From the NCBI GenBank assembly GCA_938002605.1, contig CALLAF010000004.1:248001-312000 (forward strand): a stretch of 64,000 bases of DNA, in the 5' to 3' direction. The translations under genes and the position numbers were made by a program. How positions within the stretch are numbered: position 1 is the first letter of the stretch; each line of letters opens with the position of its first letter. This stretch comes from an uncultured Paracoccaceae bacterium (lineage in GTDB: Bacteria; Pseudomonadota; Alphaproteobacteria; Rhodobacterales; Rhodobacteraceae). The notes beneath the pieces are model-generated. The model ran no database searches, was not told where the DNA came from, and was given only the letters and a program-made list of their open reading frames with translations. Shown piece after piece: positions 1-12,119 of the stretch.

Positions 1-798
1 CCCAACACCGAGGCTGCATTTGTTGCAAAGCGCTGGGGTTTTGATTTGCCCGACGTGATTGATGATGTCGAAGATGACCAAAAATGTGTGATCGTCGACA
101 CCAACAACCCTGCCGAACTGCCCGCGAACATCAATAACGCCGATGTTCTGGCGATCATCGACCACCATAAACTGGCTGGCGGCCTAGAAACAAAGAACCC
201 GATCAACATCACCATCCGGCCGCTCGCCTGTACGGCGACAATCATGCACGAGATGATGGGCGACAAAGCCGCTGACATGCCCGAAGGCGTCAAAGGTCTG
301 ATGCTATCTTGTATCCTGTCCGACACATTGGCGTTCCGTTCGCCAACCACAACATCGATGGATAAAGAGCTCGCCGAAACACTGGCCGCAGATTTGAAAA
401 TCGATCTCGAAGCTTATGCATCCGAAATGTTTGAAGCGAAATCAGACGTCTCTGCATTCTCAGACGCGGAACTACTGCGCATGGACAGCAAAGAATACGG
501 CGTCGACGGCAAGAAATTCCGCGTCTCAGTTCTGGAAACAACTGCGCCAAAAATCATCTTGGATCGTCAGAAATCCATCATGGAAACAATGCCAAAAGTC
601 GCCAAAGAAGACGGCGTAGACGAGGTTCTGTTGTTCGTCGTCGACATCCTGAACGAAGAAGCAACAATGTTCATTCCGAACGACGTTGTGAAATCCGTAG
701 CTGAAAAATCATTCGACGCCATCGTCGAAGGTGACAGCGTCGTTCTGCCCGGCATCATGAGCCGGAAAAAGCAGATCATCCCGAACCTCAAAGCTTAA
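1..798 (+). CDS. ppaC: Manganese-dependent inorganic pyrophosphatase (5' end outside window)
   Basis: Frame is open from base 1; DHH-type motif IIDHHKL, plus NPINITIRPLACTATIMHEM and LSCILSDTLAFRSPTTT typical of family II PPase. Confidence 0.93.
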   Translation, partial: PNTEAAFVAKRWGFDLPDVIDDVEDDQKCVIVDTNNPAELPANINNADVLAIIDHHKLAGGLETKNPINITIRPLACTATIMHEMMGDKAADMPEGVKGLMLSCILSDTLAFRSPTTTSMDKELAETLAADLKIDLEAYASEMFEAKSDVSAFSDAELLRMDSKEYGVDGKKFRVSVLETTAPKIILDRQKSIMETMPKVAKEDGVDEVLLFVVDILNEEATMFIPNDVVKSVAEKSFDAIVEGDSVVLPGIMSRKKQIIPNLKA

Positions 799-821
799 TC
801 TCCCTATACAAAGGCCGCGCC

Positions 822-1697
822 ATGACCCGGATTATCGAAACTTTCGCAGACATCTCGGGCCAATACGACGCGGCCTTTGTCGACCTTTGGGGCTGTATGC
901 ACGATGGGATTAAGGCGCTGCCTGATGCCGTCGCCGCGATGCAGGCTTACCGTGCCAACGGTGGCATTGTAGTGCTTGTCACCAATTCGCCGCGCCCGTG
1001 GGAATCCGTCGCGCGACAAATACTTGGCTTTGGCATTCCCGAAGATGCGTGGGACGCGATTGCCACCTCAGGCGATAGCGCCCGCGCCGCCATGTACCGC
1101 GGGATTGTTGGTGAGAAAGTATATTTCATGGGTGAAAGCCCGCGTGACGATGATTTTTTTAAGCCATTGTCAGTGATCAAAAACCCAGTCGATATTCAGC
1201 GCGTGCCGCTAGATCAGGCCGAAGGAATCGTATGCTGCGGCCCGTTTGATCCGATGGCCGATATTGATGTGAACCGCGCGGATTTTCTGTTCGCGAAACA
1301 AAAGGGGCTCAAGTTGCTATGCGCGAACCCCGATATTGTTGTGGATCGCGGCGAGGTCCGTGAATGGTGTGCGGGCGCATTGGCCCAGCTTTATACCGAT
1401 ATGGGCGGCGAAAGCCTCTATTTTGGCAAACCACATCCCCCCATTTACGACCTTGCGCGCCGTCGCCTGGCTGCTTTGAACAGGCTGCCCGCTGACGCCC
1501 CAATTATCGCCATCGGCGATGGGCCTCACACTGATGTTTTGGGCGCGGTACAAGAAGATTTGGACGTGCTGTTTATTTCTGGCGGGCTTGCCGCCGCTGA
1601 GACCAAAACAACGATCCAACCTGATCCAGATGCGCTACGCGATTATCTGAACGCGCAGCAAACGCATGCGACCTTTGCAATCGGACAATTACGTTAA
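822..1697 (+). CDS. TIGR01459 family HAD-type hydrolase
   Basis: DLWGCMHDG, VTNSPRP and GDGPHTDVLGA HAD motifs. Confidence 0.9.
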   Translation: MTRIIETFADISGQYDAAFVDLWGCMHDGIKALPDAVAAMQAYRANGGIVVLVTNSPRPWESVARQILGFGIPEDAWDAIATSGDSARAAMYRGIVGEKVYFMGESPRDDDFFKPLSVIKNPVDIQRVPLDQAEGIVCCGPFDPMADIDVNRADFLFAKQKGLKLLCANPDIVVDRGEVREWCAGALAQLYTDMGGESLYFGKPHPPIYDLARRRLAALNRLPADAPIIAIGDGPHTDVLGAVQEDLDVLFISGGLAAAETKTTIQPDPDALRDYLNAQQTHATFAIGQLR

Positions 1698-1772
1698 GGG
1701 CACTTGATTTTTCTGCAGTTGCAAAGTAATAAAGTTTCAAGTCCGAAAGGCGTACCGGATTTTTGTTACCCT

Positions 1773-2228
1773 ATGGAACACAGCATGCTTGATAATGCCC
1801 CACGTGGAACCATCTGCATTGAAGACATCGAAATCGGGATGATCCGCACCCTTCGCAAGGTTGTGACGGATGAAGATATCGAAATGTTCGCCGCTGTGTC
1901 GACAGATCATAACCCGGTCCATCTCGACGATGACTATGCCCAAGATACAATCTTTGGCGGACGAATCGCGCACGGCATGCTCACAGCCGGGTTGATCAGC
2001 GCGGTGATCGGTGAACAATTGCCCGGGCATGGCACAGTGTATCTGGGGCAAAGCCTGAAATTTTTGGCCCCAGTGCGCCCCGGTGACATGGTTCTCACCG
2101 AAGTCGAAGTGACAGAAATCGATAATCCAAAACGTCGCGTGACGATGAATACGCGCTGCCTTGTGAACGGCAAAAAGGTGCTTGTCGGCGACGCCACGGT
2201 TCTCGCACCATCGCGCAAGTTCGACTAG
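1773..2228 (+). CDS. MaoC-family (R)-specific enoyl-CoA hydratase-like dehydratase
   Basis: D-x(4)-HNPVH-type hotdog motif (STDHNPVHLDDDYA...GGRIAHGML); start moved to the internal ATG of the 1704 ORF. Confidence 0.88.
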   Translation: MEHSMLDNAPRGTICIEDIEIGMIRTLRKVVTDEDIEMFAAVSTDHNPVHLDDDYAQDTIFGGRIAHGMLTAGLISAVIGEQLPGHGTVYLGQSLKFLAPVRPGDMVLTEVEVTEIDNPKRRVTMNTRCLVNGKKVLVGDATVLAPSRKFD

Positions 2229-2264
2229 GGTTGCAGCCCTTTGCAGGCCGCGCTACGCAAGGCC

Positions 2265-3206
2265 ATGCGCATCATTCGTGACACACTTTTTATCGACCCT
2301 AACGACCGCGGCGCAGCTGCGGCGATCGGGAATTTTGACGGGGTTCATATCGGCCACCAATCGGTGATTGACCTCACACGCGACATCGCGAAAGCCGCGC
2401 ACGCACCCTTGGGTGTGATGACGTTTGAACCGCATCCACGAAGCTATTTTTCACGCGATTCGAAACCTTTTCGTTTGATGAATGCCGAGGCCCGCGCGAA
2501 CCGCTTGGGAAAACTTGGCGTCGAAAAACTCTACGAGGTTCCATTTAACGACGCCCTGGCCAGCCTCACGCCGCGCGCGTTTGCACAAGACGTTATCGCT
2601 GATCGGCTAGGGCTAAAACATGTGGTTGTCGGCGCTGATTTTTGTTTCGGACGCGGCCGCTCTGGTACGATTGATGATCTGCAGGCATTTGGGGCAGAGA
2701 TGGGTTTTGGCGTTACGGTAGCCCCGATTCTAAAGATTGGGGCTGCAAATGTGTCATCCACCGCGATTCGGCAGGCGTTAAGTGATGGCAAACCTCGCGA
2801 TGCTGCCGCGATGCTGGACCATTGGCACCGAATTGAAGGCGAAGTTATTCGCGGTGATCAACGTGGCCGCGAGCTTGGGTTTCCGACAGCGAATATGTCA
2901 ATTGCGGGCCTGCACCCAGCGAAGTTTGGCGTTTATGCAGTTAAGGTAGATGTATTAGATGGCCCGCATGCAGGTAGCTATGATGGTGCGGCCTCTATTG
3001 GTGTGCGTCCGATGTTTGATGGCGATATACCAAATTGCGAAAGCTACTTGTTTGACTTTAAAGGCGACCTTTATGGTGCGACGCTTTCGGTTGCCTTGGT
3101 CGACTATCTGAGGCCAGAACTGAAGTTTGACGGGTTGGACGCGCTGATCGCGCAAATGAACGCTGATTGCGACACCGCGCGAAAGATCTTGCAAGATGTC
3201 GAATGA
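2265..3206 (+). CDS. ribF: Bifunctional riboflavin kinase/FAD synthetase
   Basis: AIGNFDGVHIGHQ nucleotidyltransferase motif, GFPTANM and GVYAVKV riboflavin kinase motifs. Confidence 0.95.
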   Translation: MRIIRDTLFIDPNDRGAAAAIGNFDGVHIGHQSVIDLTRDIAKAAHAPLGVMTFEPHPRSYFSRDSKPFRLMNAEARANRLGKLGVEKLYEVPFNDALASLTPRAFAQDVIADRLGLKHVVVGADFCFGRGRSGTIDDLQAFGAEMGFGVTVAPILKIGAANVSSTAIRQALSDGKPRDAAAMLDHWHRIEGEVIRGDQRGRELGFPTANMSIAGLHPAKFGVYAVKVDVLDGPHAGSYDGAASIGVRPMFDGDIPNCESYLFDFKGDLYGATLSVALVDYLRPELKFDGLDALIAQMNADCDTARKILQDVE

Positions 3207-3666
3207 AATCACCCGCGCGGGGTTGGCTGACCGGTTTTGGGAAACCAAGCCGATGGACAAGCTTTCACAACCCGAGTGGGAAGCGCTGTGCGACGGTTGC
3301 GGAAAATGCTGCCTGAACAAGCTAGAGGACGAAGACACCGGCGTTGTTGTGATGACCCGCGTTGCCTGCCGCCTGCTGGACGACCAGAGCTGCCTATGCG
3401 GAAATTATCCAATTCGACATAGTTTCGTTCCAGAGTGCATCGTGCTGAGCCCTAAGACCATCGCGAATACGATGTATTGGTTGCCGCAAACCTGTGCTTA
3501 CCGTCTGATCTATGAGGGGCGCCCGCTGTTTGATTGGCACCCGTTGATCACAGGCGATCCAGAATCGGTCCACCACGCCGGCGTATCCGTGCGCGGTATG
3601 ACTGTCCCAGAGTTTGAAATCGACGAAGACGACTGGGAAGACCACATCATCGAGGAGCCTACATAG
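3196..3666 (+). CDS. YcgN/UPF0260 family cysteine-cluster protein
   Basis: CDGCGKCC...CRLLD..SCLCGNYPIRHSFVPEC cysteine cluster; overlaps the ribF stop. Confidence 0.92.
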   Translation: MSNEITRAGLADRFWETKPMDKLSQPEWEALCDGCGKCCLNKLEDEDTGVVVMTRVACRLLDDQSCLCGNYPIRHSFVPECIVLSPKTIANTMYWLPQTCAYRLIYEGRPLFDWHPLITGDPESVHHAGVSVRGMTVPEFEIDEDDWEDHIIEEPT

Positions 3667-4713
3667 ATGTTTTTCTCATCCGATAACGCAGGACCCGTAC
3701 ATCCACAGGTGATCGCCGCGATTACAGCAGCCAACACAGGCTACGCGCCCGGCTATGGCAGCGATACATTCACCCAGGATGCGCGCAAAAAAGTCTGCGA
3801 CACATTTGAAGCCCCCAAGGCAGCAGTTGAATTTGTAATTAACGGCACCAGCGCCAATGCGTTGCTGCTGGCGACCATGTCGCAACCTTGGGAAACGATA
3901 TTTTGTGCTGATGTCGCCCATATCCAAGAAGACGAATGCAACGCGCCAGAATTCTATTCACAAGCGAAGCTAACCTTAGTACCCACAATCGACGGCAAAA
4001 TGTCGCCCGACGCACTGCGTGCTAAGATCATAGCCGAGCAAAACCGCGGCGTACACGGGCCGCAGCGTGGGCCATTATCAATCACGCAAGTGACTGAAAA
4101 AGGCACGGTTTACACATTAGACGAAATTCGCGCGTTGACAGATGTTGCCCGGGAATTTGGCATGAAAACACATTTGGACGGTGCGCGGTTTGCCAATGCG
4201 CTGGTTGCGCTAGATTGCACCGCCGCTGAAATGTCATGGAAGGCTGGCATCGACACAGTCAGCTTTGGCGGCACAAAAAATGGTGCATTAGGTGTCGAAG
4301 CCTGCATCATATTTGACCCGGATCTTGCGTGGGAATTTGAATTGCGCCGCAAACGTGGTGGCCATCTGTTGTCAAAGCACCGTTTTCTATCCGCGCAGAT
4401 GCAAGGGTATTTAGCCGATGGTCTTTGGCTCGAATTGGCCCGCGCGGCGAATGCGCGCTGCGCCCAGCTGGCTGCGGGGCTACGCGACCACGATTGGCTT
4501 ACGTTTCAATGTGAACCCCAAGCCAATATCATCTTTTTTGACATGCCGCGCCGTGAACACAAACGGATGCTGGATGGCGGCGCATTTTACTATGTGATGG
4601 GCGGTGACCCGCAAAAGGGCGACCCAGATGAGATGCTGACCGGGCGATTAGTTGCTGACTGGTCAGTAACAGAAGATGCCGTGCAGCAATTCGTTGATCT
4701 GCTGCACGGCTAA
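3667..4713 (+). CDS. Low-specificity L-threonine aldolase / beta-eliminating lyase family
   Basis: FSSDNAGPVHP N-terminus, KTHLDGARFANAL, FGGTKNG PLP-lysine region. Confidence 0.92.
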   Translation: MFFSSDNAGPVHPQVIAAITAANTGYAPGYGSDTFTQDARKKVCDTFEAPKAAVEFVINGTSANALLLATMSQPWETIFCADVAHIQEDECNAPEFYSQAKLTLVPTIDGKMSPDALRAKIIAEQNRGVHGPQRGPLSITQVTEKGTVYTLDEIRALTDVAREFGMKTHLDGARFANALVALDCTAAEMSWKAGIDTVSFGGTKNGALGVEACIIFDPDLAWEFELRRKRGGHLLSKHRFLSAQMQGYLADGLWLELARAANARCAQLAAGLRDHDWLTFQCEPQANIIFFDMPRREHKRMLDGGAFYYVMGGDPQKGDPDEMLTGRLVADWSVTEDAVQQFVDLLHG

Positions 4714-4717
4714 GGTT

Positions 4718-5308
4718 CTAGCCCGCCAAATAGGCATCTAGATCATCCAACCGATCTTGCCCCCAGAATCGTTCATCCGTGTCTGTGATAAAGAATGGTG
4801 CGCCAAAGGCGCCATTCGAAACCGCATCTTCAAGGTTGGCGGCATAGGTTTCTGCACTGGTCAACATATGCTTATCCGCAAGGTCCGGCGCAAACCCAGC
4901 TTTGGTCAGGCATTCGCGGATCACATCATCTTGAGAGATGTCCTTTTCTTCTGCCCAACAGGCCGCACCAATCGCATGGACCAACCCAGCCACATCACCA
5001 CCTTCGTTCTGGGCCGCAATAATCGCATAAGATGACGGTGCCGGGTTTGTAGGCCAAAACGCAGGTTTTGGGTTCAAGGGCATACCAGCCTGCGCGGTTT
5101 GGCGGCGTAGCTCTTGGGCCCGGTATTCCATGCGGCTGGGATGACGATCTTTGGGGGCCGTGCCACCAGTGCGCGCGAACAGGCTCATGATATCCAAAGG
5201 ACGATAGGTGATCGTCGCACCATGTTTCGCGGCAATCTCGGCTGGCCGTGTCCCGCATAGGTAGCTAAACGGTGAAATCGTTGCAAAGAAGTAGTCAATA
5301 TGGGCCAT
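4718..5308 (-). CDS. 2-hydroxychromene-2-carboxylate isomerase (DsbA-fold)
   Basis: IDYFFATISPFSYL N-terminus, GAFGAPFFITDTDERFWGQDRLDDL C-terminus. Confidence 0.9.
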   Translation of the reverse strand: MAHIDYFFATISPFSYLCGTRPAEIAAKHGATITYRPLDIMSLFARTGGTAPKDRHPSRMEYRAQELRRQTAQAGMPLNPKPAFWPTNPAPSSYAIIAAQNEGGDVAGLVHAIGAACWAEEKDISQDDVIRECLTKAGFAPDLADKHMLTSAETYAANLEDAVSNGAFGAPFFITDTDERFWGQDRLDDLDAYLAG

Positions 5309-5424
5309 TTTCGTCTCCTGATGTGTGCGAATTGTTTGCGTGACGGTAACCCTGTGTTAGTCGGTGTCAACGCTTCGAATCTGTCATGTACTTGTTACTA
5401 GCCTTCTGCCAAGGGACCTCTCCA

Positions 5425-6444
5425 ATGCCGACTATGACTGCACCCAAGCTCATTTCTGGAAACTCAAATCAACCTCTCGCCGCCGCGATTTCACGCCGTA
5501 TGGCGATGCATCGTGGCATGGATGTTGGGTTGGTCGACGCGCGCGTCGAACGTTTTAACGATGGCGAAATTTTCGTCGAAGTTTTCGAAAACGTCCGCGG
5601 CGAAGACATGTTCATCATTCAGCCAACGTCAAACCCTGCAAACGATAACCTTATGGAATTGCTGATTATCGCGGATGCGTTGCGCCGTTCATCCGCAGAC
5701 CGCATTACCGCTGTGATCCCTTATTTTGGCTACGCCCGCCAAGATCGCCGGTCAAAGGCGCGCACGCCGATCACGGCCAAACTCGTTGCGAATATGCTGG
5801 TAGAAGCCGGTGTGGAACGTATCCTGACCCTGGATTTGCATGCGACGCAAATTCAGGGTTTTTTCGATATTCCGGTTGATAACCTTTATGCATCCCCTAT
5901 CTACGCATTGGACGCGATGCACAATTTCCGCGACCGGATGGAAGACGTCATGGTCGTTTCACCCGATGTCGGCGGCGTTGCCCGTGCCCGTGATCTGGCG
6001 CAGCGCCTTGGCGCACCGCTGTCTATCGTGGATAAACGTCGCGGCAAGCCCGGCGAAGTCGCCGAAATGACCGTGATTGGGGACGTCAAAGACCGCGTTT
6101 GTATCATTGTTGATGACATCGTTGACACCGCTGGCACCCTGTGCAAGGCTGCTGAAGTCTTAATGGATAACGGCGCCCGCGAAGTGCATTCTTACATTAC
6201 CCACGGTGTTCTTTCAGGCCCAGCAGTTGACCGGATCACGAATTCAGCAATGAAAAGCCTTGTGATTACAGACACGATCGCCGCCACAAAACCAGTTTTG
6301 GCCGCCCCAAATATCCGGGTCGTACCAACCGCACCGATGTTTGCGCAGGCTATCTTGAACACTTGGAACGGCACATCCGTATCGTCCCTATTCGACCACA
6401 AGACGCTCGGACCAATTTACGAGGGCCTATACGCGGCGGATTGA
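5425..6444 (+). CDS. prs: Ribose-phosphate pyrophosphokinase
   Basis: [80 protein letters not shown]. Confidence 0.96.
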   Translation: MPTMTAPKLISGNSNQPLAAAISRRMAMHRGMDVGLVDARVERFNDGEIFVEVFENVRGEDMFIIQPTSNPANDNLMELLIIADALRRSSADRITAVIPYFGYARQDRRSKARTPITAKLVANMLVEAGVERILTLDLHATQIQGFFDIPVDNLYASPIYALDAMHNFRDRMEDVMVVSPDVGGVARARDLAQRLGAPLSIVDKRRGKPGEVAEMTVIGDVKDRVCIIVDDIVDTAGTLCKAAEVLMDNGAREVHSYITHGVLSGPAVDRITNSAMKSLVITDTIAATKPVLAAPNIRVVPTAPMFAQAILNTWNGTSVSSLFDHKTLGPIYEGLYAAD

Positions 6445-6464
6445 TTGGTGGGGCATTGCCCCGC

Positions 6465-6857
6465 CTAATACAAATCCCAACCATCGTCATTCGGGAGCTC
6501 ACCGAAAGACGTCCACGCAACGCGGACCCGCGCGACTTGGGTGTCCGCCCAGGTGCGAAATACGATTTCAAACCCTGTTTCAGTGATGTTTTCGGCTTGA
6601 ACATCGGCACGTGTATTCGTCGAATTTGAAATATCCCACATCGACATCGATACTTGCACGTGCGGAGGCGTCCGATATTGGGTTTCAAATTTCACGAGTT
6701 CGCGGCTTTGGCGCGGGCCGTTGCCACGCCACATCGCACCGTCATCTTCAAAATCGGAAAACAGGACCACATCGCCGTGATCTATACCAACTGTGCCACT
6801 GTTTAATCTATGCATCGCCTTTTGCGACCCCTTCAAAACTTTAGGGTTGTATGTCAC
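6465..6857 (-). CDS. H-type lectin domain-containing protein
   Basis: YRTPPHVQVSMSMWDISNSTNTRADVQAENITETGFEIVFRTWADTQVARVRVAWTSFGE fits the H-lectin beta-sandwich pattern. Confidence 0.8.
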   Translation of the reverse strand: MTYNPKVLKGSQKAMHRLNSGTVGIDHGDVVLFSDFEDDGAMWRGNGPRQSRELVKFETQYRTPPHVQVSMSMWDISNSTNTRADVQAENITETGFEIVFRTWADTQVARVRVAWTSFGELPNDDGWDLY

Positions 6858-6891
6858 ATCTCACAAACAAACGCGACCCTACAATAGCAAA

Positions 6892-6913
6892 GGGCCCCGC
6901 AATGCGAGGCCCC
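6892..6913 (-). terminator. Candidate rho-independent terminator downstream of atpC
   Basis: On minus strand GGGCCTCGC-ATT-GCGGGGCCC (one G.U) followed by TTTGC; lies just past the atpC stop. Confidence 0.7.
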
Positions 6914-6932
6914 TGAAAATATTAGCGTCTTT

Positions 6933-7370
6933 TTAACCGAAGTTAGATTGTTCTGAATCCAACCCTATATGGGTGCCCATCGCAACCATATCCGCGATCA
7001 GCTTTGCTGCATCGTCGACGGGTCCCGGTTCATTCTCAAATTCTTCTTCGTGCTTTTTGTACAGTTCTTTGGCGTCAGAAATCAGCTTTTCATAGACTTC
7101 TTGCGTCATCTCATCGCGGTGCAAAGCCTGTTCAGCCAAGACTGAAACACCAGTTGCACTGATTTCAGCGAAACCGCCCAGAACAACATATTCCTCGGTT
7201 GTCCCATCATGCGTCAAACGCATAATGCCGGGGCGCAATGTTGTTATGGTGGGCGCGTGGCCCGCCATAACAGTCATGTCACCGTCAGCACCGGGGATAA
7301 CTACCTCGGAGGTTTCGACGGACGCCAAACGGCGTTCAGGCGAAACAAGATCGAATTGTAGGTTTGCCAT
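6933..7370 (-). CDS. atpC: F0F1 ATP synthase subunit epsilon
   Basis: FDLVSPERRLASVETSEVVIPGADGDMTVMAGHAPTITTLRPG. Confidence 0.96.
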   Translation of the reverse strand: MANLQFDLVSPERRLASVETSEVVIPGADGDMTVMAGHAPTITTLRPGIMRLTHDGTTEEYVVLGGFAEISATGVSVLAEQALHRDEMTQEVYEKLISDAKELYKKHEEEFENEPGPVDDAAKLIADMVAMGTHIGLDSEQSNFG

Positions 7371-7390
7371 GTTGGCTCCTTACAGGTTCA

Positions 7391-8833
<1,443 letters not shown>

Positions 8834-9706
8834 CTAGAGCGCTTCCGCGCCCGAAATAATTTCAATCAGCTCGTTGGTGATGACGGCCTGACGGGAACGG
8901 TTAAATTCGATTGTCAGTTGGTCGATCATGTCACCAGCGTTGCGTGTCGCATTGTCCATCGCAGACATCCGCGCACCCTGTTCAGAGGCCGCGTTTTCCA
9001 GCAGTGCGCTGAAGATGGCTGTCGCAACGCCGCGCGGCAACAAGTCAGCTAGAATTTCTTCTTCGCTGGGCTCGTAGTCGTACAGGGTTGTGTCAGCTTC
9101 CTCGGCCACATCAAAGCTAGATGGGATGATTTGCTGGGCGGTTGGGTGCTGTGTCACAACGTTTTCGAAACGCGCGTAAAAGATCGTCGCGACATCAAAT
9201 TCGTTTTCGTCAAAGCGGGCCAACACACCTTTGGCGATGTCTTGTGCGTTCAGATAGCCAAGCCGTTTGACGCCACTCATGTCGACATGATCGACAAAGT
9301 AGTCGCCCAACTCGCGCTTGATCGCGTCGCGGCCTTTTTTGCCGACAGTGATGATTTTCACCGTCTTGCCGTCTGCGATCAGTTTTTGCGCGTGCGTTTT
9401 TGCAAGCTTCGCAATGTTGCCGTTAAAGCCACCACACAAACCACGTTCAGCCGTCATGACGATCAGCAATTGCACCTGATCGCTGCCCGTACCGGACAGC
9501 AATTTTGGTGCAGTTTCTGAACCGCCAACCGATGCAGCAAGCTGACCCATCACAGCGTTAAAACGCTCTGTGTAGGGGCGTGATGCTTCGGCTGCTTCCT
9601 GGGCGCGGCGCAATTTTGCAGCCGCGACCATTTGCATGGCTTTCGTGATCTTGCGGGTCGATTTGACCGACTCGATCCGATTTTTCAGGTCCTTAAGACT
9701 AGGCAC
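8834..9706 (-). CDS. atpG: F0F1 ATP synthase subunit gamma
   Basis: [37 protein letters not shown]-terminal [22 protein letters not shown]. Confidence 0.98.
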   Translation of the reverse strand: MPSLKDLKNRIESVKSTRKITKAMQMVAAAKLRRAQEAAEASRPYTERFNAVMGQLAASVGGSETAPKLLSGTGSDQVQLLIVMTAERGLCGGFNGNIAKLAKTHAQKLIADGKTVKIITVGKKGRDAIKRELGDYFVDHVDMSGVKRLGYLNAQDIAKGVLARFDENEFDVATIFYARFENVVTQHPTAQQIIPSSFDVAEEADTTLYDYEPSEEEILADLLPRGVATAIFSALLENAASEQGARMSAMDNATRNAGDMIDQLTIEFNRSRQAVITNELIEIISGAEAL

Positions 9707-9731
9707 GTGTTCGTCTCCTTGATCTTAGGGT

Positions 9732-11267
9732 TTAAGCGAAATCAGCAGCGAATGCGTCCAAAGCAGCTTTGATCTTGGCTTCAGCGTCGCCTTTGATCTT
9801 TGGATCATCTTTGGTGATCATTTCAAGCACGTCAGATGCGTTTGTACGCAGGTGCTTAAGCAAACCAGCTTCAAAACGGCCAACGTCTTTGACGTCAACT
9901 GCATCCAAATAGCCGTGTGTACCCGCGTAGATCACGCAAACGATTTCCGCGTTTGTCAGTGGTGCATACTGTGGCTGCTTCATCAATTCGGTCAGACGCG
10001 CACCACGGTTCAGCAATTGCTGTGTCGCGGCATCAAGGTCAGAACCAAACTGCGCAAAGGCGGCCATTTCACGGTACTGCGCAAGCTCAAGCTTAACAGG
10101 ACCAGCAACAGATTTCATTGCGTTTGTTTGCGCAGCAGACCCAACACGTGAAACTGACAGACCAGTGTTCACCGCTGGGCGGATCCCTTGGTAGAACAAT
10201 TCAGTTTCAAGGAAGATCTGACCGTCGGTGATCGAAATCACGTTGGTTGGAATAAACGCAGAAACGTCACCACCTTGGGTTTCAATGATCGGCAGCGCCG
10301 TCAAAGACCCGGAACCGTTGTCTTCGTTCAGTTTACATGAACGCTCGAGCAGACGGGAGTGAAGGTAGAAAACGTCACCTGGGTAAGCTTCACGCCCTGG
10401 TGGACGACGCAGAAGCAAGGACATTTGACGGTAAGACACAGCTTGCTTGGACAGATCATCATAGATGATCAGCGCGTGGCGGCCCGCATCGCGGAAGTGC
10501 TCTGCCATTGCTGTCGCAGCATATGGTGCAAGGAATTGCATTGGCGCAGGATCAGAAGCAGTCGCAGCAACAACGATTGAATATTCAATCGCGCCGGATT
10601 CTTCGAGCTTTTTCACCAGTTGCGCAACAGTTGAACGCTTTTGACCAACCGCTACGTATACGCAGAACAGTTTATCAGAATCGCTTGCAGCAGCGTCGTT
10701 GTATGATTTTTGGTTCAGGATCGTATCAAGTGCGATCGCTGTTTTACCAGTTTGACGGTCACCAATGATCAATTCGCGCTGGCCACGGCCAACTGGGATC
10801 ATTGAGTCAACAGATTTCAGACCTGTCGCCATTGGTTCGTGAACCGATTTACGTGGGATAATGCCAGGCGCCTTTGAGTCAGCAACCGCACGTTTTTTCG
10901 TTTTGATCGGGCCTTTGCCGTCAAGCGGGTTACCAAGGCCATCAACAACACGACCCAAAAGTTCGTCACCTACAGGAACGTCCACAATAGAGTTCGTGCG
11001 CTTAACAGTGTCGCCTTCTTTAATGTCACGGTCAGAACCGAAGATAACAACACCAACGTTGTCGGCTTCAAGGTTCAACGCCATCCCGCGGATACCACCG
11101 GGGAATTCAACCATTTCACCGGCTTGTACGTTATCAAGGCCATAAACGCGGGCGATACCATCACCAACGCTTAGTACCCGGCCGACTTCGGCCACTTCGG
11201 CTTCTTGGCCAAAGTTTTTGATCTGGTCCTTAAGGATCGCAGAGATTTCAGACGCTTGGATCGCCAT
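9732..11267 (-). CDS. atpA: F0F1 ATP synthase subunit alpha
   Basis: [42 protein letters not shown]. Confidence 0.99.
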   Translation of the reverse strand: MAIQASEISAILKDQIKNFGQEAEVAEVGRVLSVGDGIARVYGLDNVQAGEMVEFPGGIRGMALNLEADNVGVVIFGSDRDIKEGDTVKRTNSIVDVPVGDELLGRVVDGLGNPLDGKGPIKTKKRAVADSKAPGIIPRKSVHEPMATGLKSVDSMIPVGRGQRELIIGDRQTGKTAIALDTILNQKSYNDAAASDSDKLFCVYVAVGQKRSTVAQLVKKLEESGAIEYSIVVAATASDPAPMQFLAPYAATAMAEHFRDAGRHALIIYDDLSKQAVSYRQMSLLLRRPPGREAYPGDVFYLHSRLLERSCKLNEDNGSGSLTALPIIETQGGDVSAFIPTNVISITDGQIFLETELFYQGIRPAVNTGLSVSRVGSAAQTNAMKSVAGPVKLELAQYREMAAFAQFGSDLDAATQQLLNRGARLTELMKQPQYAPLTNAEIVCVIYAGTHGYLDAVDVKDVGRFEAGLLKHLRTNASDVLEMITKDDPKIKGDAEAKIKAALDAFAADFA

Positions 11268-11834
11268 TTATCCGACCTCTTTCATAGTGTTCTGGAGTGC
11301 GTTGAGCTTTGAGGCAATCGACGTGTCGATCATCTTAGAGCCCACTTTGACAATAAGACCGCCGATGATAGAGGCATCGACGGTTTCTTTGATGGTGACA
11401 GATTTGCCCACTTGGGCAGTAAGTGTTTTGGCTAGCTTTTCGGCTTGCGCTTTTGTCAGCTTCTTGGCTGCAGTGACTTCGGCAGTCACTTCACCACGTT
11501 CTTCGGCCAACATGCCTTGCAGCACAGCCAAAAGCTGCGGCAACACAAACAAACGGCGCTTGCTTGCCAGCAGCGCCAGTACATTGCTTGTTGATGCAGA
11601 CAATTTCATTTTTGTTGCAATCGCGGTGATCGCGGAACCTTGTTGTTCACGGCTATACAGCGGTGAAAACAACAGCGTGCGCATGTCATCGCTTTCAGTG
11701 ATTGCAGTTTCCAAAGCAGCTACGTCAGTTTCGAGCGCTTTGATGGCCTTGCCTTCTTTGGCAAGGTCAAACACGGCGATCGCATAACGCGACGCAATGC
11801 TTGTGGAGATACCAGCAGTTTCGGACACGTCCAC
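11268..11834 (-). CDS. atpH: F0F1 ATP synthase subunit delta
   Basis: ASRYAIAVFDLAKEG N-terminus, IIGGLIVKVGSKMIDTSIASKLNAL C-terminus; abuts atpA. Confidence 0.95.
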   Translation of the reverse strand: MDVSETAGISTSIASRYAIAVFDLAKEGKAIKALETDVAALETAITESDDMRTLLFSPLYSREQQGSAITAIATKMKLSASTSNVLALLASKRRLFVLPQLLAVLQGMLAEERGEVTAEVTAAKKLTKAQAEKLAKTLTAQVGKSVTIKETVDASIIGGLIVKVGSKMIDTSIASKLNALQNTMKEVG

Positions 11835-12061
11835 CCTTCCGATGTCTTAGGCCTAATCACCACCCCATTCAGGGCGACAACCAAGCAACTTGTTTGGCCC
11901 CCGTGGATCACGAAAGCGTCAAAATCCTGAGCGATGTAGCAGAGCAACTATGCTGTCGCAAGTTCCCAGCGCAGTTAATCCACACCATATCTGGTTGGAT
12001 AGGGATTTGGTGTATCATTTTTGAGGCCAAACCACGAACGTTGGGTCAAAAAGCAAAAAAG

Positions 12062-12083
12062 GCGCGGTCAATTCTGACCGCGC
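12062..12083 (-). terminator. Rho-independent terminator downstream of the DUF2793 gene
   Basis: Perfect 9-bp stem GCGCGGTCA/TGACCGCGC, 4-nt loop; on minus strand followed by C then TTTTTT. Confidence 0.8.
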
Positions 12084-12119
12084 TTTTGAAGACCGAATCT
12101 ATTTTCGCAGAAGAAACCT

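Noticed and set aside
11835-12061. Possible small gene or tRNA upstream of atpH
   Set aside because: No cloverleaf or credible ORF; most likely the atp promoter region.
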